The notes under the pieces are model-generated. The model saw nothing but the letters and a program-made list of their open reading frames with translations, had not been told where the DNA came from and did not search any database. A stretch of DNA of 7,851 nt from NCBI GenBank assembly GCA_030612175.1, contig JAUWOJ010000050.1, forward strand, positions 1 to 7,851, given 5' to 3'. The translations under genes and the position numbers were made by a program. Shown piece after piece: positions 1 through 6,818 of this stretch (its first letter is position 1; every line of letters starts with the position of its first letter). Source of the stretch: Candidatus Bipolaricaulota bacterium. GTDB lineage: Bacteria; Bipolaricaulota; Bipolaricaulia; UBA7950; UBA9294.

Positions 1-923
1 TCGACATTCCCGCCGCTTAAGATCACTCCAACCCTTCTTCCTTCAATACCCAGATGATGATTGAGGAGCGGAGCAACTGCAACGGCGCTCGATGGTTCAA
101 TAATGATCTTCATTCGTTCCCACACGTACCGCATCGCTCCAATTATCTCCTCTTCCGAGACACGGACAATATCAAATACGCGACTCTTTATCACCTCGAA
201 GTTACGCACACCTAGAGTCGTGCGCAGCCCATCAGCGATTGTATTCGCGTTAACCTCCTCAACACGTTTTCCACCTCTAAACGAACGATACGCGTCATCG
301 GCCTCAGTTGGCTCACAGCCAATTACCCTAGCTTTAGGAAGAAGATGAGAAGTAGCAATTGCTGTTCCCGCGAGAAGGCCACCCCCGCCGACGGGAACAA
401 GTACATAATCAAGATCGCCAACATCCTCAATCAATTCGGCGACGGCTGTTCCCTGTCCGGCGATTACCTGATTATCATCATGAGAACTTACAAAGATAGC
501 ACCAGTTTCTTTAACTATCTGTGCGGTGACATTGGCTCTTGCGGCAAGATTTGGTTTGCATAAGACAACCTTTGCGCCATAGCCCGCGGTTGCTAGCCGC
601 TTTATCTCCGGAGCATCCTCCGGGATTACAACAGTCGCCCGTGCGTGATGCAATCTTGCTGCCAGCGCTAGTGCCTGGGCATGGTTTCCACTGGAGTGAG
701 TAATAACCCCGCGAGTTCGCTCTGTTGCGGTCAAAGCCGCAACAGTATTGCACGCTCCACGAAACTTGAATGAACCACTTTTCTGTAGAAATTCGCCCTT
801 GAAAAAGACGTTGTTCGCAGTTGCTCTATCCAGAGAGGTACAGGTCAAGAATGGCGTGCGATGGGCAAATGGAGCAATCCGCTCACGTGCGAGAATAACC
901 TCTTCCCACAGAAGATCAGCCAT
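1..923 (-). CDS. Serine racemase / threonine dehydratase family PLP enzyme (3' end cut by window edge)
   Basis: The minus-strand frame is open from ATG at 923 to the window edge, giving about 307 codons; family members are about 320 residues, so only the last few residues are missing. It is a fold-type II PLP enzyme. Visible motifs: SGSFKFRGA with the Schiff-base lysine K53, HSSGNHAQ at 76-83, the phosphate-binding glycine loop GGGGLLAGT at 179-187, and a late SGGN. The serine S78 in SSGNH matches the re-face catalytic serine of eukaryotic serine racemase. EPTEADD at 204-210 keeps the E/A/D spacing of that enzyme's metal site. Expected reactions are L-serine racemization and/or deamination of serine, threonine or 3-hydroxyaspartate to a 2-oxoacid plus ammonia, in the cytoplasm. 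No C-terminal ACT regulatory domain fits in the remaining length, arguing against biosynthetic IlvA. The start overlaps the end of orn by 8 nt and lacks a clear ribosome site, suggesting coupled translation. The exact substrate cannot be read from sequence. Confidence 0.93.
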   Translation of the reverse strand, partial: MADLLWEEVILARERIAPFAHRTPFLTCTSLDRATANNVFFKGEFLQKSGSFKFRGACNTVAALTATERTRGVITHSSGNHAQALALAARLHHARATVVIPEDAPEIKRLATAGYGAKVVLCKPNLAARANVTAQIVKETGAIFVSSHDDNQVIAGQGTAVAELIEDVGDLDYVLVPVGGGGLLAGTAIATSHLLPKARVIGCEPTEADDAYRSFRGGKRVEEVNANTIADGLRTTLGVRNFEVIKSRVFDIVRVSEEEIIGAMRYVWERMKIIIEPSSAVAVAPLLNHHLGIEGRRVGVILSGGNV

Positions 924-1476
924 TATTTTGGCTGAAGACGGTCATCCGATAGTATTTGAGCTCTTCGATTGACTCACGGATATCGGAAAGCGTCCGGTGT
1001 TTTGAAGATTTGCCACCTTTGACTTCTTTTCCTGGGTACCAGCGACTTACAAGCTCTTTCAGTGTGCTTACATCAACGTTGCGGTAGCTTAGGTACTCAT
1101 TCAGTTTTGGCATGAACCTGATCAAGAAACGACGGTCAAAACAGATTGAATTACCACATAGAGGACAGCCTTGTTCGGGGCAGTATATCCTTACTACTTC
1201 AAGTGTTTCCTGCTCTGCTTGCGCAAGCGAGACCGATGAGCGGCGAACCTCTTCGATCAACCCAGAGCTTCCATGTTGTTCTACACACCATTCATCCATC
1301 TTGCTGAGAACACTCTCAGGTTGATGAACGACCAGATTTGGGCCATGGGCCAGTATGTTAAGACTTCCATCGGTGATGATAGTAGCAATCTCCAGGATCT
1401 TACAGGAGCTCACATCGAGTCCGCTTGTTTCAAGGTCGAGCCATACCAGGTTGTTTGTATTCTGTTTCGCTATCAT
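916..1476 (-). CDS. orn: Oligoribonuclease (3'-5' exoribonuclease, DEDDh family)
   Basis: This 186-residue protein is close to the 181 residues of E. coli Orn. It degrades 2-5 nt RNA fragments and pGpG to mononucleotides in the cytoplasm, finishing mRNA decay and cyclic-di-GMP turnover. All five DEDDh residues are visible: D14 and E16 in VWLDLETSGLD, D114 in the GNS..FDRRF block, and H160 and D165 in the HRTLSDIRES block. The signature DVSTLKEL lies at 135-142. The same frame extends upstream to 1563, but the ATG at 1476 was chosen: it gives the normal N-terminus just before the first Exo motif and has an AAAAAGGA site 5 nt upstream. The downstream racemase/dehydratase gene begins inside its last codons (ATGGCTGA overlap), so the two probably form one transcript. 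A candidate promoter lies at 1514-1541. Confidence 0.95.
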   Translation of the reverse strand: MIAKQNTNNLVWLDLETSGLDVSSCKILEIATIITDGSLNILAHGPNLVVHQPESVLSKMDEWCVEQHGSSGLIEEVRRSSVSLAQAEQETLEVVRIYCPEQGCPLCGNSICFDRRFLIRFMPKLNEYLSYRNVDVSTLKELVSRWYPGKEVKGGKSSKHRTLSDIRESIEELKYYRMTVFSQNNG

Positions 1477-1824
1477 CTGCGTCCTTTTTGAGGAATACGA
1501 TTTTGCCAACACTAGCATACCACTATTGTCCGTCTCTTCAAAGGACCAAGTGCCGCCTTGCATCAGAAAGTAATAGTCCGCTTAACCTTGCACCTAGGTT
1601 CTTGCCCCATTCTTCGAATGACTGCATCATGCTTCCCATGCAGGGGGGGCAGGGTGCGGGTACAGTCATGATGGATAGATCAACAGAATGACTGGCAGAC
1701 TGAGCAAATATCAGGTACCTCAGCAAAGAAAGGCCACGCTGATTGAGTCCATTAGTGATTCCTGTTACTCTTTGTTCTGAGACAGGCGAATCATTAGACT
1801 ATCTTAGAGGAGGTCTCTGTCGCT
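1477..1824. other. Divergent intergenic region without a supported gene
   Basis: This stretch of about 350 bp separates the minus-strand orn unit from the plus-strand glycosyltransferase operon. It contains the orn ribosome site, a candidate orn promoter, a run of seven G at 1643-1649, and an AGAGGAGGT ribosome site at 1806-1814 for the glycosyltransferase. I saw no tRNA or convincing riboswitch fold. A plus-strand pair TTGTTC/TAGACT at 1772-1800 has 17-bp spacing, but a start from it would fall inside the ribosome site, so I do not call it. The operon promoter is presumably here but was not identified. Confidence 0.6.
1514..1541 (-). promoter_or_regulatory. Candidate sigma-70-type promoter for orn
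   Basis: On the minus strand TTGAAG (plus positions 1536-1541) and TATGCT (1514-1519) are separated by 16 bp. Each box matches four of six consensus bases. Transcription would start about 30 nt before the orn ATG, leaving room for the AAAAAGGA ribosome site. It lies in the right place and direction, but such matches also occur by chance. Confidence 0.35.
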
Positions 1825-2529
1825 TTGTGCGCGAGTGAAAGGTTGAAGGTTAGCGTGGTGATCCCTGTACTTAACGAGGCTAAGGAGATCGAGCTCTGTT
1901 TGAAAAGCCTAAGCAATCAGAGTTTTCGCAATTTTGAAGTCATCGTAGTTGACAATGGATCAATGGACAACACAAGAGAGATCGTTGAGACATACGACTG
2001 TCGCGTAATCCACGAGTCACGACAGGGAGTAGGCTATGCACGGCAAAGGGGATTTGAGGAGGCGATAGGAGAAATCATCGCTTCAACCGATGCCGACACC
2101 ATTCTCCCACCAGATTGGTTGGAGAAGATTGTAAAATCCTTTGAAACAAATGCAGAACTCGTGGGAGTCTATGGGAAGATCCTGTTCAAGGGACCGCAGG
2201 GATGGGCTCTATGCATCTCGGAATTCCTCTTTACACTCTTCCTCAGATTGAACCAGTTCTTGCGGCGACCGAGCTTCTGTGGCCCCAACTTTGCTGTTCT
2301 CAACAAGGCTTTCCAGCAGGTCAATGGCTTCAAGGACGGAGATCATGTCTACACTGTCTCCGAGGATTTACAACTAGCGATGAAGCTGAGAAAAGAAGGA
2401 GAAATCTCGTTTCATAGAAACCTAGCAGCCTACACATCTCCACGAAGGCTTAACGAAGGAGCGTTCCACTACATATGGACACATACAAAGAACTACTGCT
2501 CGATTGCTTGGCTAGGAAGAATGAAGTAA
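1825..2529 (+). CDS. Family 2 glycosyltransferase (GT-A fold)
   Basis: This 234-residue protein transfers a sugar from a nucleotide-activated donor, probably at the cytoplasmic face of the membrane. The GT-A/GT2 landmarks appear in order: VSVVIPVLNE at 9-18, VVDNGS at 41-46 for nucleotide binding, the metal-binding D89-A-D91, the acceptor-side GPNFAVL around 153-159, and S-E-D at 179-181 holding the likely catalytic base. It is one compact domain; the hydrophobic stretch around 128-142 is more likely membrane-associating than a true transmembrane helix. The start codon is TTG. It is preferred because AGAGGAGGT lies 10 nt upstream and the conserved fold begins a few residues later. The acyltransferase begins one base after the stop, so the two are surely co-transcribed, suggesting a lipid-linked product such as a glycolipid. 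Donor and acceptor cannot be deduced. Confidence 0.9.
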   Translation: MCASERLKVSVVIPVLNEAKEIELCLKSLSNQSFRNFEVIVVDNGSMDNTREIVETYDCRVIHESRQGVGYARQRGFEEAIGEIIASTDADTILPPDWLEKIVKSFETNAELVGVYGKILFKGPQGWALCISEFLFTLFLRLNQFLRRPSFCGPNFAVLNKAFQQVNGFKDGDHVYTVSEDLQLAMKLRKEGEISFHRNLAAYTSPRRLNEGAFHYIWTHTKNYCSIAWLGRMK

Positions 2530-2530
2530 G

Positions 2531-3226
2531 ATGGTCAATTTCTTGCTGAAATTCATTGGTTTTCTTGCCTTTGTGCCAATGAAGCTAATCGCGATAGTTG
2601 TAAGGCTTGAGGTCCATGGAGTAGAGCATATCCCACAAGGAGGCTACATCCTCTGCCCAACACACATGGGCGATCTCGATGCTTATTTGATCCGCCGCGC
2701 TCTTCACAATAATCCACATTCTGAGAAATGGAATCGTTATCTATACCGCTTAGAATCTGGTCCATGGGCGCGTCGACTTTTCTTGACTTGGTGGGGAGGA
2801 TGGATCCTCGAGAACACAGGCCCAAATATAGGAGCCTTGCGCGGGGCCTTACAGTGGTTAGAGCAGGAACACCCTGTAACCATCTTCCCCGAAGGACACC
2901 GGCATAGTGAAAGTACCTTCTACCACGGAGCGGCTTTCCTTGCTTGCCGGTCAGATAAACCGCTTCTTCCTCTGGTGATCGATCGAGGGGTGTTTGTCGC
3001 GAAGGAAACGCCGTTCTATATCTTCCCATTTGTTGTCCTTTGGCGCTACCTGCGACGAGTACGTCAAGTAAGTTTAAGGTTCTGTGAACCACTCCACCCT
3101 GACCTTGAACGGTATCACGATGAACGACACAGGTACCTAGAGTGTCTAACCAAGCAACTCGTCAAGCAAATAACAAAGGAAGAACCTCGCACATCACGCC
3201 AAGATCGCGGAGAGAAGCAACAATGA
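2531..3226 (+). CDS. PlsC-like 1-acylglycerol-3-phosphate acyltransferase family protein
   Basis: This 231-residue protein belongs to the LPLAT/PlsC superfamily, which moves an acyl chain from acyl-CoA or acyl-ACP onto a lysophospholipid, glycerol-phosphate or glycolipid hydroxyl at the inner membrane. A hydrophobic N-terminus (about 4-24) is followed by the catalytic HX4D motif, H45 to D50 in PTHMGDLD. Block III appears as IFPEGHRH at 118-125, with histidine where most PlsC proteins have threonine or serine (FPEGTR). A block IV-like PLLPLVI follows near 145. The C-terminal tail is basic and polar. The gene starts one base after the glycosyltransferase stop, and its only purine-rich site lies inside that gene's last codons, implying coupled translation. 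The DppB-like permease starts 13 bp after its stop. True phosphatidic acid synthase or glycolipid acyltransferase are both possible; the neighbour slightly favours the latter. Confidence 0.88.
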   Translation: MVNFLLKFIGFLAFVPMKLIAIVVRLEVHGVEHIPQGGYILCPTHMGDLDAYLIRRALHNNPHSEKWNRYLYRLESGPWARRLFLTWWGGWILENTGPNIGALRGALQWLEQEHPVTIFPEGHRHSESTFYHGAAFLACRSDKPLLPLVIDRGVFVAKETPFYIFPFVVLWRYLRRVRQVSLRFCEPLHPDLERYHDERHRYLECLTKQLVKQITKEEPRTSRQDRGEKQQ

Positions 3227-3239
3227 GGCAAGGAATGTC

Positions 3240-4183
3240 ATGTTGACCTACACGATACGCCGACTGATAAGCCTGGCTGTTTCTCTTGTCCTCATCTCAC
3301 TTCTGATCTTCACAGTAATGCGAATCATTCCGGGCGATCCAGCCCAGATGATGCTTGGAACAGAGGCGGAACCAGAAACTCTCGAAATTCTTCGTGATAA
3401 GCTCGGGCTTGATGAACCACTTTTCGTTCAATACTTCTCCTGGGTGCGAGGGATGCTAACCGCTAATCTTGGCGATTCCCTGAGATACAACGTGCCAATC
3501 TCAGGGCTGATCTCTTCTCGCTTACTTGTGACCGCGCCACTCGCTGTAATTGCCACTCTTCTTTCGGTCCTGGTCGGCGTGCCAGCAGGCCTATATGCGG
3601 GCACGCATCGCAACCAAATCGGGGATTACGGTGTGATGATCTTCTCTCAGATCGGCCTGGCTGTACCTGCTTTCTGGTTTGGCATCCTTCTCATGCTAAT
3701 ATTCGCTGTCCAATTGAACTGGTTCTCTGCGGGGGGGTTCATCCCTTGGACAGAAAGTGTATCCGGAGCGTTCAATCACTTATACTGCCTGCCGTAGCAC
3801 TGGGAATCATTCGCGCGGCGGTAATCGCTCGGTTGAGCCGTTCTGCGCTCCTTGAGGTACTTCACCACGATTACATCCGAACAGCACGCAGCAAGGGACT
3901 TGTGGAACATGTCATTCTTTACAAGCATGCTTTGCGTAATGCCCTCATCCCCATTATTACGATCATTGGTATGCAGTTCGCCGCTTTGCTTGCTGGAACA
4001 ATCATCATCGAAAATGTCTTCTATTTGCCTGGTCTGGGTAGATTGGCCTTCCAAGCAATCAGCCAACGTGATTTCCCCGTAGTTCAGGACATTGTTCTGC
4101 TCATAGCTGTGATGGTTGTGGGAATGAACCTGTTAGTTGATCTGACCTACATGTTTCTGGATCCGAGGATACGATTGGAGTAA
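3240..4183 (+). pseudogene. DppB-like peptide/nickel ABC transporter permease, interrupted by a one-base frameshift
   Basis: Two adjacent frames together make one permease of the DppB/OppB/NikB family, the inner-membrane channel half of a peptide-type importer. The first frame (3240-3797) has the N-terminal helix, GDPAQMMLG, NLGDSLRYN and two or three further helices, then stops at TAG 3795. The second frame, one base back, supplies LILPAVALG, the EAA loop (residues equivalent to DYIRTARSKGL...HALRNALIP) that contacts the ATPase, and the final helices ending DPRIRLE at TAA 4181. Family-like sequence continues in the first frame through about 3779 (GAFNHL) and in the second from about 3779-3782 (LILPAV), so one base is missing near 3771-3783. 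Restoring it gives 314 residues, normal for the family. AAGGA lies 5 nt before the ATG. Sequencing error, recent mutation or recoding at an upstream G7 run are all possible. The rest of the coding sequence looks undecayed. Confidence 0.85.
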
Positions 4184-5025
4184 TGATGTGGCTTCATTTT
4201 TTCCATTGCGCAAGGCAAAACGTGAACTTCATGATTGGTTTCGTGCTAGTTTTTCTGCTGTTAATAACAGCAATTGCCACTGAGTTGTATACTCCCTACG
4301 ACCCGATCAAGATGATGATTTCCGATCGCATGGAACCGCCCAGCAAGAACCACCTGCTTGGAACAGATCAGTACGGTCGAGATGTACTAAGTCGAATCAT
4401 GCAAGGATCGCAGACCTCAATCCTTGTTGGAGGGATTGCGGTAGGGATTGGCATGGTATTTGGCGTAACCCTAGGTGTATGGAGTGGGCTTGTTGGAGGC
4501 TGGTGGGATGAGACAATCATGCGTCTCATGGATGTTCTATATGCTTTCCCCGCTGTACTCAACGCACTTCTCTTATCATCCCTGCTCGGACCTGGAATCA
4601 GAAACAGCATGATAGCAATTGGAATCTACAACATCCCTGTATTTGCACGTCTATCGCGCGGAGGGGTTCTCGGAGCAAAAGAACTTGACTACACCGCGGC
4701 GGCCTATTCTATTGGGCGGGGTCGGTTCGGCGTAGCCTGCCAGCACATTTTTCCCAATGTGCTATCACCACTGATCGTCCAAGGCACCGTTCAATTCGCG
4801 GTAGCCATCCTCTCCGAAGCAGGGCTAAGTTATCTTGGATTAGGAACACAGCCACCGTTTGCAAGTTGGGGGCGTATGCTTCTTGAGGCTCAAACGTTCA
4901 TGGGAATTAATCCCTTACTGGCAGTTTTTCCCGGTCTTGCCATAGCGATCGCCGTACTTGGATTCAACCTTCTTGGTGACGGTCTTCGGGACGTACTGGA
5001 TCCCAAGCTGATGAAATCGAGATAA
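4183..5025 (+). CDS. DppC-like peptide/nickel ABC transporter permease
   Basis: This 280-residue inner-membrane permease is the second channel subunit, partnering with the DppB-like protein upstream. It starts with a short cytoplasmic stretch and a strong helix at about 16-35. The DppC signature follows: LLGTDQYGRDVLSR at 58-71, then a run of hydrophobic segments, and the EAA loop (DYTAAAYSIGRGRFG...HIFPNVLSPLIVQ) roughly in residues 168-200. LSYLGLGTQPPFASWGRML and the terminal DGLRDVLDPK are also typical. The ATG overlaps the DppB stop (TAATG). A second ATG at 4186 sits 5 nt after GGAG (4177-4180) and may be the real start, shortening the protein by one residue. The tight overlap suggests its translation depends on ribosomes finishing dppB, so the dppB frameshift could reduce its expression. 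Length and motifs are intact. The substrate is unknown: peptides, nickel and oligosaccharides are all handled by this family. Confidence 0.93.
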   Translation: MMWLHFFHCARQNVNFMIGFVLVFLLLITAIATELYTPYDPIKMMISDRMEPPSKNHLLGTDQYGRDVLSRIMQGSQTSILVGGIAVGIGMVFGVTLGVWSGLVGGWWDETIMRLMDVLYAFPAVLNALLLSSLLGPGIRNSMIAIGIYNIPVFARLSRGGVLGAKELDYTAAAYSIGRGRFGVACQHIFPNVLSPLIVQGTVQFAVAILSEAGLSYLGLGTQPPFASWGRMLLEAQTFMGINPLLAVFPGLAIAIAVLGFNLLGDGLRDVLDPKLMKSR

Positions 5026-5041
5026 GAAAGGAGTGGTATTA

Positions 5042-5131
5042 ATGAATGATCTAGCGCAACGTATTGGTCGGGCCCTTACAGAGGTATGCAAGGATAAGGC
5101 TCATCCTGGAGATCCCTATGAATCTGCATAA
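5042..5131 (+). CDS. Possible 29-residue small protein or leader peptide before the binding-protein gene
   Basis: An ATG at 5042 is preceded by AAAGGAG (5027-5033) with an 8-nt spacer, the best ribosome site in the plus-strand operon after that of the glycosyltransferase. The frame runs 29 codons to TAA at 5129-5131. The peptide begins MNDLAQRIGRALTEV and ends HPGDPYESA; the first half could form an amphipathic helix and there is no signal peptide. It sits 16 bp after the DppC stop and overlaps the first 14 nt of the solute-binding-protein gene in another frame. I do not recognise it. It could be a coupling leader that carries ribosomes to the next start, a true microprotein, or a remnant of a gene start left by rearrangement. 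The strong ribosome site is the main support; the short length keeps confidence modest. Confidence 0.4.
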   Translation: MNDLAQRIGRALTEVCKDKAHPGDPYESA

Positions 5132-6656
5132 CCGATTAATTGTCAGTCTTATCATAATCTTGGCGGGGCTTAGTAGCCTAGTCACAGCTCAGACAACCGG
5201 AGGAACTCTAACCGTAGCCGTGCAGGCAGAACCGGATGGCTTAAACCTGATCTTAACGCCTGCCACAGCAAGCTATCAGTTGGTGATGTACAATATTGCC
5301 GAACCACTCATGCGCTACACAGCCGACCGCGAACTGGTACCGCTACTTGCCACCAGCTACGAGGTGAATGAGGTTGATGGTGGGGCGGAATACACGTTCC
5401 ATCTGCGATCTGGCGTCGTGTTCCATAATGGGCAGCCGTTCACTGCCGAGGACGTGAAATACACGTTTGACACTCTGCTCGATCCAGGCACTGCGTCCCC
5501 AAATGCATCGCCATTTGCGTACATCAAAGAGGTTGTAGTTGTCGATGCAACAACTGTGAAGTTCATTACGGAAGGGAAAGCAGCGTCGTTAGTGGGATAT
5601 CTTGCCTCAGGAAAGGGTACCGGAATCATCCCGTGGGGATCGGACATGGAAGCGCTTCGCTCCAATCCTATAGGAACAGGTCCATTCATGTTCTCACAGT
5701 GGATTCCAGGAGATTGCTTGATTTTCGTCAAGAATCCAAACTACTGGAAACCAGGTGTACCATATCTAGACAAAGCGATTTTCAAGATTATTCCAGCTCA
5801 AGTAGCTTCGTTGGCTGCTCTGATGTCAGGTGATGTTGACTTCGTTGATCGCATGGTGGCAGAGAATGCGATACAGATTGAGAACGACCCGCGATTTAAG
5901 ATAGTTTCCGGGCCACAGAATCTAGCCCAGCTTCTGGCAATGAACCACGCGCGCCCACCGTTTGATAATGTTCTTGTCCGTCGCGCGATCTACTATGCTA
6001 TCGACCGCGACGACATCATCACTGCCACTGACTTGAAGCCAGAGTGGGGAAGTCCGATTGCATCCCATATGACACCCATGAATCCATACTATGTCGACCT
6101 TACTGGGATGTATCCTCATGATCCCAGTAAAGCGAGGGAACTTCTTGCTCAAGCAGGCTATCCGAACGGTTTTGATACCACAATATACTTGCCTCAACCT
6201 TACCAGCTCCATATACGTACCGGAGAAATCATTGCCGACCAGCTTAGAGAGGTCGGGATCAACTGCAAGCTGGAGATCGTTGAATGGGGAATTTGGCTCG
6301 ACAAGGTATACGAGCAATGGGACTATGACATGACAGTGATAGGTCACGACCAAGGCTTAGAACCAGCAGCCAATTTCGCCAAGGGCTTCACGCGTGCCAA
6401 TGACGATGGAACATCTGCTTACTACTGGCAGTACACAAACTACTTCCTTCGCGAGTTACTCGACAGGGGCAATGAAACATTCGATGTCAACGAGCGCAAG
6501 ATGATCTACGCTATGGCGCAGACCCTTATTGCAGACGATGCTGTATTGATTTGGATTCAAGATCCTCATCAACTAGAAGGGATGCGAGTAGGAGTTATGG
6601 GTTATCGCATCCTGCCAATGTATGTATTTGATCTAGCGCCTATCTATCTTGAGTAG
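5118..6656 (+). CDS. Family 5 extracellular solute-binding protein of a peptide/nickel-type ABC importer
   Basis: This 512-residue secreted protein captures the substrate and delivers it to the DppB/DppC-type permeases encoded just upstream. The N-terminus MNLHNR, a hydrophobic core and VTA before Q form a signal peptidase I site (cleavage near residue 25). There is no lipobox cysteine, so it is not an obvious lipoprotein. SBP_bac_5 landmarks in order: GGTLTVAV, EPLMRY, FHLRSGVVFHNGQPFTAEDV with KYTFD, NPIGTGPFMF, KNPNYW, a VRRAIYYAIDRD block, DPSKARELLAQAGYPNGF, and IADQLREVGINCKLEIVEW. The length is typical. The same frame has a TTG at 5064, but the ATG at 5118 was chosen because GGAG lies 6 nt upstream and the signal peptide then starts correctly. 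A 29-codon frame overlaps its start. It is the last gene of the run and is followed at once by a terminator. Ligand specificity is not readable. Confidence 0.95.
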   Translation: MNLHNRLIVSLIIILAGLSSLVTAQTTGGTLTVAVQAEPDGLNLILTPATASYQLVMYNIAEPLMRYTADRELVPLLATSYEVNEVDGGAEYTFHLRSGVVFHNGQPFTAEDVKYTFDTLLDPGTASPNASPFAYIKEVVVVDATTVKFITEGKAASLVGYLASGKGTGIIPWGSDMEALRSNPIGTGPFMFSQWIPGDCLIFVKNPNYWKPGVPYLDKAIFKIIPAQVASLAALMSGDVDFVDRMVAENAIQIENDPRFKIVSGPQNLAQLLAMNHARPPFDNVLVRRAIYYAIDRDDIITATDLKPEWGSPIASHMTPMNPYYVDLTGMYPHDPSKARELLAQAGYPNGFDTTIYLPQPYQLHIRTGEIIADQLREVGINCKLEIVEWGIWLDKVYEQWDYDMTVIGHDQGLEPAANFAKGFTRANDDGTSAYYWQYTNYFLRELLDRGNETFDVNERKMIYAMAQTLIADDAVLIWIQDPHQLEGMRVGVMGYRILPMYVFDLAPIYLE

Positions 6657-6667
6657 GATAAAACGTG

Positions 6668-6702
6668 ATGGGGCTTGGCAGAACGCCAGGCCCCATTTGT
6701 TC
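6668..6702 (+). terminator. Intrinsic terminator of the glycosyltransferase-transporter operon, possibly bidirectional
   Basis: A 12-bp stem (6668-6679 with 6685-6696, ATGGGGCTTGGC against GCCAGGCCCCAT) has a single G·U pair and a 5-nt AGAAC loop. It is followed by TTTGTT and lies 11 nt after the binding-protein stop. Read on the minus strand, the same stem is followed after four bases by TTTT, so it may also stop transcripts arriving from the convergent lipoprotein gene. Confidence 0.85.
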
Positions 6703-6762
6703 AATAAGGAAGCTTGGCGAGCTTACCGCTGCCATTCGATCCTGAACTATCGACCCCTAGCT

Positions 6763-6781
6763 CTTAACCTTCTCTTAACCT
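6763..6781 (+). repeat. Tandem 8-bp direct repeat CTTAACCT with 3-bp spacer (Pho-box-like)
   Basis: CTTAACCT at 6763-6770 is repeated exactly at 6774-6781 after TCT; the match extends to CTCTTAACCT twice with an 11-bp period. PhoB/OmpR-family regulators bind direct repeats with 11-bp period, and the cyanobacterial Pho box is an 8-bp TTAA-centred repeat with 3-bp spacing. Whether it is bound by a regulator is inference. It lies between convergent genes, not upstream of a recognised one. Confidence 0.5.
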
Positions 6782-6818
6782 ACGAACTTAGTGAACTCTA
6801 TCAGCCCGTCACTCATAT

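Noticed and set aside
1477..1563. N-terminal extension of orn by 29 residues to a start at 1563
   Set aside because: The extension has no match to known Orn N-termini, while the ATG at 1476 has AAAAAGGA 5 nt upstream and gives the usual length. The candidate promoter also lies inside the extension.
1538..1726. Minus-strand reading frame containing a CPPC motif
   Set aside because: It opens only at a CTG, no ATG in it has a ribosome site, the CPPC lies on a run of seven C, and there is no recognisable domain.
2553..3092. 179-codon minus-strand frame opposite the acyltransferase
   Set aside because: It is fully antisense to a gene with clear catalytic motifs, and its product is low-complexity and arginine-rich without any family resemblance.
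3731..3737. The G7 tract as the actual site of the dppB indel
   Set aside because: The original frame continues to encode family-like sequence (FIPW to GAFNHL) for about 40 nt past the tract, so the lost base must be near 3780. The tract remains of interest only as a possible rescue site.
5064..5117. TTG start at 5064 for the solute-binding protein
   Set aside because: It would put 18 charged residues before the signal peptide, and no good ribosome site precedes it; ATG 5118 has GGAG at 6 nt.
5922..6353. Minus-strand frame opposite the solute-binding protein (and a similar one at 5357-5731)
   Set aside because: Both are antisense to a well-supported gene and show no ribosome site or domain.
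6711..6729. AAGCT-TGGCG-AGCTT inverted repeat as a second terminator
   Set aside because: The stem is only five pairs (a little more with a bulge) and neither strand has a T run after it.
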